Origin: Goniomonas avonlea
Taxonomy: Eukaryota; Cryptophyceae; Goniomonadida; Goniomonadaceae
Reading direction: 5' to 3'
DNA: 19,455 bases
Assembly (NCBI GenBank): GCA_003573635.1
Contig: QUTJ01031790.1
Span: 1 to 19,455 of the forward strand
Below the pieces are notes generated by a model, which saw only the letters and a program-made list of their open reading frames with translations, was not told where the DNA came from and did not search any database. Every line of letters starts with the position of its first letter. Position 1 is the first letter of the stretch. Of this stretch, positions 18,301-19,455 are shown one piece after another. The position numbers and the translations under genes were made by a program.

Positions 18301-19455
18301 CGGGTGGTCGCCGAATCCGGCAACCTTCAGGGCGGCTTCAACACGTTAACCTTCACCATTAAACCGCTTCTGGACCTGCCAGCAACTGACTTGATCTCAA
18401 TCACCGGCCTCACAGGCACTCTCTCCGAAGACAGCACCAACCTTGCTGTTGGCGGCACTGCCTCGGCGCTCGTGTCTAGCCAGGGCGCCTGGACAAGAGA
18501 CACCGGCACCCTGGTGTTAACTCTGACGTCGGCCATGGTCGCGAGCGCGGCTCACGAGCTCTCTGTCGTCCTGGTGAACGGCGGCCCTGCACGCACAGCG
18601 GTAGTGCCGTACGTGTCCGTCACTGGAGCAAAACCGGGCCCTCCGGTGGCCATGAGCACTGCAGTTCTGGCTTTCTCGCTGGCCACCACCACGGTGTGGT
18701 CGGTTGCGAGCGCGACGGAGTCTTCGACGATGCGAGGGCAGCTCAACACTCTCACGTTCACCTTCCGGCCGTCCGTCGCCGTGCCGCAAAGCAGTCTCGT
18801 GTTCATCACAGGGCTCACTGGCACGGACACAGCGGACAAGACAGACATGGCTGTGACGGGCACGACCTTTGTGAACACCGCTAGATGGACGCGAGATACC
18901 GGACAGCTCGTCCTCACAGTCGCAGGGGGCCAGAGTGTCTCCAGCAGCGCTGATACTGTCATCAGCATTGTCGTCACCAACCCACTCGCCGAGCAGGCCC
19001 CTCGCGCCCCCACAATTGTTGCCTCTGCCAGCTCTGTCCCCGTGAGCATCCGAGCCATGAGCGCCTCGGTCCTAGCGGCCTCCACCGCGCAGACGACCAC
19101 CTGGACTTCCAAGGTTGTGCACGAGAGCTCAGCACTGCGGGCCGGCTTCAACACTCTCACCTTCACGATCCAGCCCTCGGCTGCCTTTGTGACGGGCGAC
19201 CTGGTCATGATTTCTGGTTTGGTGGGCACGCAGACCCCCGACGCCGCCGCCTTAGCAGTCCTCGGAACGACCTCTGCAGCGTTTGGCAGCACTGGCTCGT
19301 GGACCCAGAACACGGGAACGTTGCTGCTCACGGTGGGCGCCGCGGGCGTCAGCAGCGCTGCGACGTCGACGTTCTACATCACGCTCGTCAACAGCGCGTC
19401 GTCGCGGCTTGCCGCCGCCCCTGTCATCAGCGCCTCCGGCTCCAATCCCGTTGTG
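1..19455 (+). CDS. Internal fragment of a giant tandem-repeat protein, probably an extracellular or surface beta-sandwich array; open at both ends
   Basis: Reading codons from base 1, all 6,485 codons are sense; there is no start or stop, so the gene continues beyond both edges. Every part of the translation shows the same ~136-residue motif cycle, so no frameshift or intron interrupts it. Residues are mostly Thr, Ser, Ala, Val, Gly and Leu in alternating polar/hydrophobic strands, the pattern of beta-sandwich domains. Cys is nearly absent (nine residues), Tyr and His are scarce, and there is no visible signal peptide, transmembrane segment, coiled coil, LPXTG-like anchor or enzyme motif. By analogy with other giant repeat proteins (adhesins, cell-wall or matrix proteins) it may form a long surface rod; that is inference. 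I have an unverified memory of similar 'ITISGLTG' repeats in predicted proteins of algae and protists. Confidence concerns coding status and frame; function is unknown. Confidence 0.96.
331..738 (+). repeat. Unit R1
   Basis: ESS present; NTLTF is replaced by NAVSF. Second Trp motif WTRNTGTLVLT at 520. The tract MPNNADT recurs in R19. Confidence 0.9.
739..1143 (+). repeat. Unit R2
   Basis: ESS is EAT and the usual RP is EP (SVEPSV). Loop TGAAGVFTGN resembles R35 (TGAAGVFSGN). Exact WTQNTGTLVLT at 937. Confidence 0.9.
1144..1551 (+). repeat. Unit R3
   Basis: Extra Trp before the ESS motif (WTTMTVWESS) and one added residue before the GLLG turn (VASADIITITG). Its loop, VSGAASATVGSTG, pairs with R4. 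Confidence 0.9.
1552..1956 (+). repeat. Unit R4
   Basis: WAVRTSAESS start, GTGTLDST in place of GTQTPDS, loop VSGAASASVGSAG as in R3, WTKSTG at 1750, and FFNP in place of LTNP. Confidence 0.9.
1957..2370 (+). repeat. Unit R5
   Basis: Longer Tyr-containing loop (TTVTYSAAVLESSGRAW) before WTQNTG at 2158. Asp-rich VVDATVDTVVTVVL replaces the SADTVF strand. Confidence 0.9.
2371..2787 (+). repeat. Unit R6
   Basis: WLTKIVRESSTYKAAFNTLTF start; WTQNTGTLVLT at 2566. The exit linker VLAADGRMTG (from 2755) recurs at the end of R17. Confidence 0.9.
2788..3207 (+). repeat. Unit R7
   Basis: One-residue insertion in AVPNTLTLTF and a lengthened loop SGAGANPGYFASSG before WTQNTG at 2995. Near-consensus SSSADTVITIALSNP follows. 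Confidence 0.9.
3208..3612 (+). repeat. Unit R8
   Basis: Shorter loop (ALAGGVFGAAGVW, Trp at 3397). NP is NK, followed by a ~4-residue insertion (NKGVNATVQSAVTP). Confidence 0.9.
3613..4041 (+). repeat. Unit R9
   Basis: Extra Trp in RPSVWLEAG. The second Trp motif is degenerate (WNQVYGTLVLT at 3811). Long exit linker (SFPVSVLSAG through NPLAS) makes this 143-residue unit one of the longest. Confidence 0.9.
4042..4437 (+). repeat. Unit R10 (Trp1 replaced by Phe)
   Basis: Shortest unit, 132 residues. GLTG turn is DLPG. Loop and second Trp motif VTGGVFGGTGSWTHSPGTL (from 4198) are nearly shared with R29. The exit segment is divergent (PMIEALGANPIVRTSF). Confidence 0.88.
4438..4836 (+). repeat. 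Unit R11
   Basis: N-terminal third diverges: WAEKSVAESTFEKSTQNKIS then LWFRPTRPL, with three Lys in 13 residues. The C-terminal two thirds are consensus (SSGAWTQNTGTLVLTVAA). Confidence 0.88.
4837..5244 (+). repeat. Unit R12 (Phe1; Asn-Lys variant)
   Basis: Trp1 is Phe (TFTTKILTESS). Loop GLPLIGTEVFRSSAW is atypical. SADT is HAET, and NP is NK (codons at 5131 to 5136). First of five consecutive Asn-Lys units. Confidence 0.9.
5245..5646 (+). repeat. Unit R13 (Asn-Lys variant)
   Basis: WNVKTVSETS start; loop STPHIPIADVAGVF with His. WVQSTGTLTLTARKSV is followed by PRDSDTVF, and NP is NK (LLNKLTAQ). Confidence 0.9.
5647..6048 (+). repeat. Unit R14 (Asn-Lys variant, shortened second Trp motif)
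   Basis: The motif at 5839 reads VWTNAGTMVL, one residue shorter than WTQNTGTLVL. Loop is SELPVTQASAIFGSVG. Shares this deletion with the next unit. Confidence 0.92.
6049..6447 (+). repeat. Unit R15 (Asn-Lys variant, shortened second Trp motif)
   Basis: The motif at 6244 reads VWTNSGTLVL with the same one-residue loss as R14. Loop is NSRLPVTDTASQFNSVG. NP is NK (LVNKGSAS). Confidence 0.92.
6448..6852 (+). repeat. Unit R16 (Asn-Lys variant)
   Basis: Loop TRFPLRGLGQYNPEAIW is unlike other units and unusually Arg-rich. The second motif is WTQDTGTLVLT. NTAGLASGD carries a one-residue insertion. Last of the Asn-Lys run. Confidence 0.88.
6853..7257 (+). repeat. Unit R17
   Basis: ESS is EDN (TIHEDNALKARSNVLTV). 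WTQNTGTLVVPIAGG at 7045 replaces LVLTVA. Exits through VLAADGRASG (from 7225), as R6 does. Confidence 0.9.
7258..7695 (+). repeat. Unit R18 (longest)
   Basis: 146 residues. Loop DAPLNTLDIAGADAAKFLSK is lengthened, the second motif is WAKSPGTLTLALATG, and the exit linker holds about seven extra residues (LLQPGSTSAAT). Confidence 0.9.
7696..8094 (+). repeat. Unit R19
   Basis: Shortened loop (ADSQAVVGSAVFG) before exact WTQNTGTLVLT. TMPNNADT recalls R1. Unusual Met/Lys/Pro stretch NAMMPKKPVMPT in place of NPxxAQTAVTPT. Confidence 0.9.
8095..8514 (+). repeat. Unit R20
   Basis: Trp1 is preceded by another Trp five residues upstream (GWQTNRW). Loop APLFNSVG and TVLTGQTVVST link it to R25 and R36. 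Confidence 0.9.
8515..8916 (+). repeat. Unit R21
   Basis: WTRSSGTMVLTCAAA holds the first cysteine of the window (8746). Loop VSGAEAASVSSVG recalls R3 and R4. Confidence 0.9.
8917..9315 (+). repeat. Unit R22
   Basis: GD is replaced by GTA (STVTSTGTALTIAGLTG). Second motif is WSQAAGTLVLTPTTN. RNAQSARLAVAP departs from the NP consensus. Confidence 0.9.
9316..9714 (+). repeat. Unit R23
   Basis: WTQARVHESS start; RP is LP (SILPSVAQALND); GLTG is GLSG. Loop IAGGANYGNTA contains Tyr. Exact WTQNTGTLVLT at 9508. Confidence 0.9.
9715..10122 (+). repeat. Unit R24
   Basis: Three-residue insertion before GDKITIAG (ALTNTAPGD). Cys (9913) sits two residues before the second Trp (SACDWTQSTG). Exit VWATGSNGVAADN is divergent. 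Confidence 0.9.
10123..10533 (+). repeat. Unit R25
   Basis: Glu of ESS is Gln (NSQSSTEV). ADKTNLAIGG, GLFNSLGSW and TVLAGQTVSS match R36. Exit linker has Cys (10489) and an ADG motif. Confidence 0.9.
10534..10944 (+). repeat. Unit R26 (Phe1)
   Basis: Start is FLTLALGESSSV in place of WTTKTVxESS. The second motif is WTQSSGKLVLTLGAS. SADT is SVTT, so the usual Asp is lost. Confidence 0.9.
10945..11343 (+). repeat. Unit R27
   Basis: WLQRSCAESS start with Cys (10960), and a second Cys (11308) in the exit linker (PMTCELLG). NP is SS (AVTSSATSQAAK). Confidence 0.9.
11344..11748 (+). repeat. Unit R28
   Basis: ESS is ESL (VHESLTEQGGKNTLTF). TDAGTVFATTGKTW (from 11503) closely matches R0. Exact WTQNTGTLVLT follows. 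Confidence 0.9.
11749..12147 (+). repeat. Unit R29
   Basis: ESN in place of ESS. GSATQTAAAL lacks the TPD motif. VTGGVFGGTGSWTQTPGSL matches R10, and STGGGTSFTITLMNP replaces the SADTVF strand. Confidence 0.9.
12148..12549 (+). repeat. Unit R30 (Phe1)
   Basis: FTTKIVDESSLV start. GLTG is NMLG (KVTITNMLGTQTPD). Exact WTQNTGTLVLT, then a Met-containing strand (AAATMPGGVDSILTVVL). Confidence 0.9.
12550..12960 (+). repeat. Unit R31
   Basis: WTTAVSAESSTVRGLHNTV start and AVGHVITITG (GD to GH). Loop VDTAGGPAIFGSTGQW is two residues longer than usual; WTRNTGTLVLT follows. Confidence 0.9.
12961..13365 (+). repeat. Unit R32 (Phe1)
   Basis: FSTKVVTESTSQQRAANTI start with an atypical RP segment (IKPSNGMVAGD). 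WTQNTGALVLT, then Cys (13228) inside the TDTVCSISL strand. Confidence 0.9.
13366..13770 (+). repeat. Unit R33
   Basis: WAVSTNSESVTTAG start, FQPVRALVATDTITISG, second motif WIKNTGTLILTAAS, and a pure Ser tract (VVSSSSST) where SADT usually lies. Confidence 0.9.
13771..14175 (+). repeat. Unit R34
   Basis: DD in place of GD (ALAVDDWITISG), with an added Trp. LLLKVGAAGVSNAAT from 13990 is shared with R47 at protein and DNA level. Confidence 0.9.
14176..14601 (+). repeat. Unit R35 (two cysteines)
   Basis: GD is QTD. WTQNSGRLVLT. A ~5-residue insertion with Cys (14491) follows NPMSPQT, and a second Cys (14566) lies in the exit linker (TGTCVLTA). Confidence 0.9.
14602..15015 (+). repeat. Unit R36
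   Basis: WTTLVLFESSKTAGGLNTLTL start; QTEVITVAG. ADKTDLALSG, GLFNSRGAW and TVLTGQTVSS match R25. NP is NR. Exit segment lacks the TISASG pattern (PTVLMSGSGKAI). Confidence 0.9.
15016..15417 (+). repeat. Unit R37
   Basis: EGS for ESS and TP for RP (VTITPSADIGAGAR). Cys (15274) replaces the Asp of SADTVF (SATCVFSFVLTNP). Confidence 0.9.
15418..15828 (+). repeat. Unit R38
   Basis: ESS is ENP (SAENPNIQNSWNALTF). ADKSNAALVG loop, WTKATGTLVLTVAAGQ, and a hydrophobic strand AVTVVAIVVANP in which Val replaces the usual Asp. Confidence 0.9.
15829..16236 (+). repeat. Unit R39
   Basis: Loop is shortened (TGAAALGAAGVW). After LTNP the segment KAFYQPLALKTPKAAAIG (from 16114) replaces the usual AQTAVTPTISASG and carries three Lys. 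Confidence 0.9.
16237..16653 (+). repeat. Unit R40
   Basis: GD is GLD after a two-residue insertion (LTGVGLDTITISG). Loop DPGVKFHATQRPW is basic, and the second motif is WVRNTGTFVLAIRNGE. Confidence 0.9.
16654..17061 (+). repeat. Unit R41 (near-consensus)
   Basis: One of the best representatives: GESSSLQGDANTLTFTL, GDVVTITGLTGSQTPDSA, exact WTQNTGTLVLT, SSSADSVLGVALTNP. A suitable reference unit for alignment. Confidence 0.92.
17062..17481 (+). repeat. Unit R42
   Basis: EAS for ESS, NLLTVTI, and an Arg-rich insertion in RPRATRSLVAGD. WTQATGSMVLTVASGKTV. Exit linker holds a DG motif (VLSSDGTPVG). Confidence 0.9.
17482..17886 (+). repeat. Unit R43
   Basis: DSS for ESS; NP for RP (TLNPATPL). 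TPDS is lost and the loop is short (TRTLSGQVAIAGAHA). WTRESGTLTLTVAPVQ. Begins the most divergent stretch of the array. Confidence 0.88.
17887..18291 (+). repeat. Unit R44 (most divergent)
   Basis: ESS is lost (SVMNGETEMGGVNSLAF). Loop LYVSDLSNTVNIFSQSG is long and Tyr/Asn-rich. SADTVF is DKTLQYSF, and NP is NS. Codons ATA, CTA and TTA are more frequent here than in neighbours. Confidence 0.88.
18292..18696 (+). repeat. Unit R45 (Phe1)
   Basis: FVTRVVAESGNLQGGFNTL start. Core consensus is kept (ISITGLTGTLSEDS, WTRDTGTLVLT). SADT is AAHE, and NP is NG (VNGGPARTAVVP). Confidence 0.88.
18697..19101 (+). repeat. Unit R46
   Basis: WSVASATESSTMRGQLNTL start, QSSLVFITGLTG without GD, ADKTDMAVTG, short loop, WTRDTGQLVLTVAGGQ, and consensus SSSADTVISIVVTNP. 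Confidence 0.9.
19102..19455 (+). repeat. Unit R47, N-terminal 118 residues
   Basis: Cut by the window edge after SASGSNPVV. WTSKVVHESS start, GDLVMISGLVGTQTPD, WTQNTGTLLLT, then VGAAGVSSAATSTF as in R34. Confidence 0.9.

Larger units (their letters stand above)
1..19455 (+). repeat. Tandem array of ~408-base (136-residue) units: 46 complete, 2 partial
   Basis: Unit boundaries are set at the Trp/Phe codon of the 'TWTTK..ESS' motif. These codons start at 331, 739, 1144, 1552, 1957, 2371, 2788, 3208, 3613, 4042, 4438, 4837, 5245, 5647, 6049, 6448, 6853, 7258, 7696, 8095, 8515, 8917, 9316, 9715, 10123, 10534, 10945, 11344, 11749, 12148, 12550, 12961, 13366, 13771, 14176, 14602, 15016, 15418, 15829, 16237, 16654, 17062, 17482, 17887, 18292, 18697 and 19102 (R1 to R47). 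Spacing is 396 to 438 bases. Approximate residue positions in a unit: W1; E8-S-S; N17-T-L-T-F; R24-P; G32-D; G39-L-T-G; P46-D; W66-T-Q-N-T-G; D86-T-V-F; N95-P; then TISASG near 107 to 112, and a 12 to 20 residue Ala/Thr/Pro linker. The phase chosen for the boundary is a convention; the true domain edge may lie elsewhere. Confidence 0.95.

Noticed and set aside
1-19455. Nucleotide-level tandem repeat, satellite or CRISPR array
   Set aside because: Similarity is mainly at protein level; units share no long identical DNA stretches and there are no alternating short repeats and spacers.
1-19455. Introns with GT...AG borders
   Set aside because: GT and AG dinucleotides abound, but the repeat cycle continues without gaps in a single frame; removing any segment would break a unit.
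1-19455. Polyketide synthase or non-ribosomal peptide synthetase megagene, suggested by the gene size
   Set aside because: No carrier-protein, ketosynthase, adenylation or other catalytic motifs appear; the content is entirely the Thr/Ser/Ala-rich repeat.
1-19455. RTX toxin or calcium-binding nonapeptide repeats
   Set aside because: No GGxGxDxUx-type nonapeptides are seen; the conserved GLTG and TPD motifs occur once per 136 residues and do not form a beta-roll pattern.

Overview
The whole 19,455-base window is one uninterrupted reading frame on the + strand. It begins at base 1 and runs through 6,485 codons to the last base, with neither a start nor a stop codon inside. The window is therefore an internal slice of a giant gene. 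The encoded segment is roughly 600 kDa or more, and the complete protein must be larger. I see no second gene, RNA gene, intron, mobile element, CRISPR array or regulatory site.

The protein is a single tandem array. Taking the conserved Trp (or Phe) of a 'TWTTK..ESS' motif as residue 1, there are 46 complete units, flanked by the last 110 residues of an earlier unit (R0) and the first 118 of a later one (R47). Unit length is very constant: 132 to 146 residues, mean 136 (408 bases), always a multiple of three bases. A unit reads in order: TWTTKTVxESS; NTLTFTLRPS; AAGDxITITGLTG followed by TPD; a variable loop; GAWTQNTGTLVLTVA; SADTVFSVVLTNP; TPTISASG; PI; and an Ala/Thr-rich linker with VLGAA. 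Composition is Thr/Ser/Ala/Val/Gly-rich, cysteines number nine in total, and I see no transmembrane segment. This suggests a chain of beta-sandwich (Ig-like or adhesin-like) domains in a very long extracellular or cell-surface protein. No catalytic motif is visible, and function is unknown.

Units are clearly related but diverged in protein, and heavily diverged at synonymous sites, so the array looks old and kept by selection on the protein. Traces of its growth remain: adjacent units sharing derived changes (R3/R4, R14/R15, the Asn-Lys run R12 to R16) and distant units that look like sisters (R10/R29, R34/R47, R20/R25/R36, R0/R28). R44 is the most decayed unit.

The organism cannot be fixed from this slice. 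GC is high (about 60 to 65% by eye, higher at third positions). An intron-free giant repetitive surface-type gene would fit a GC-rich microbial eukaryote (an alga or other protist), which I slightly favour, or a bacterium with giant adhesin-like genes. Numerous open frames in other phases, including an antisense one of 930 codons, are by-products of the repeat and codon bias.
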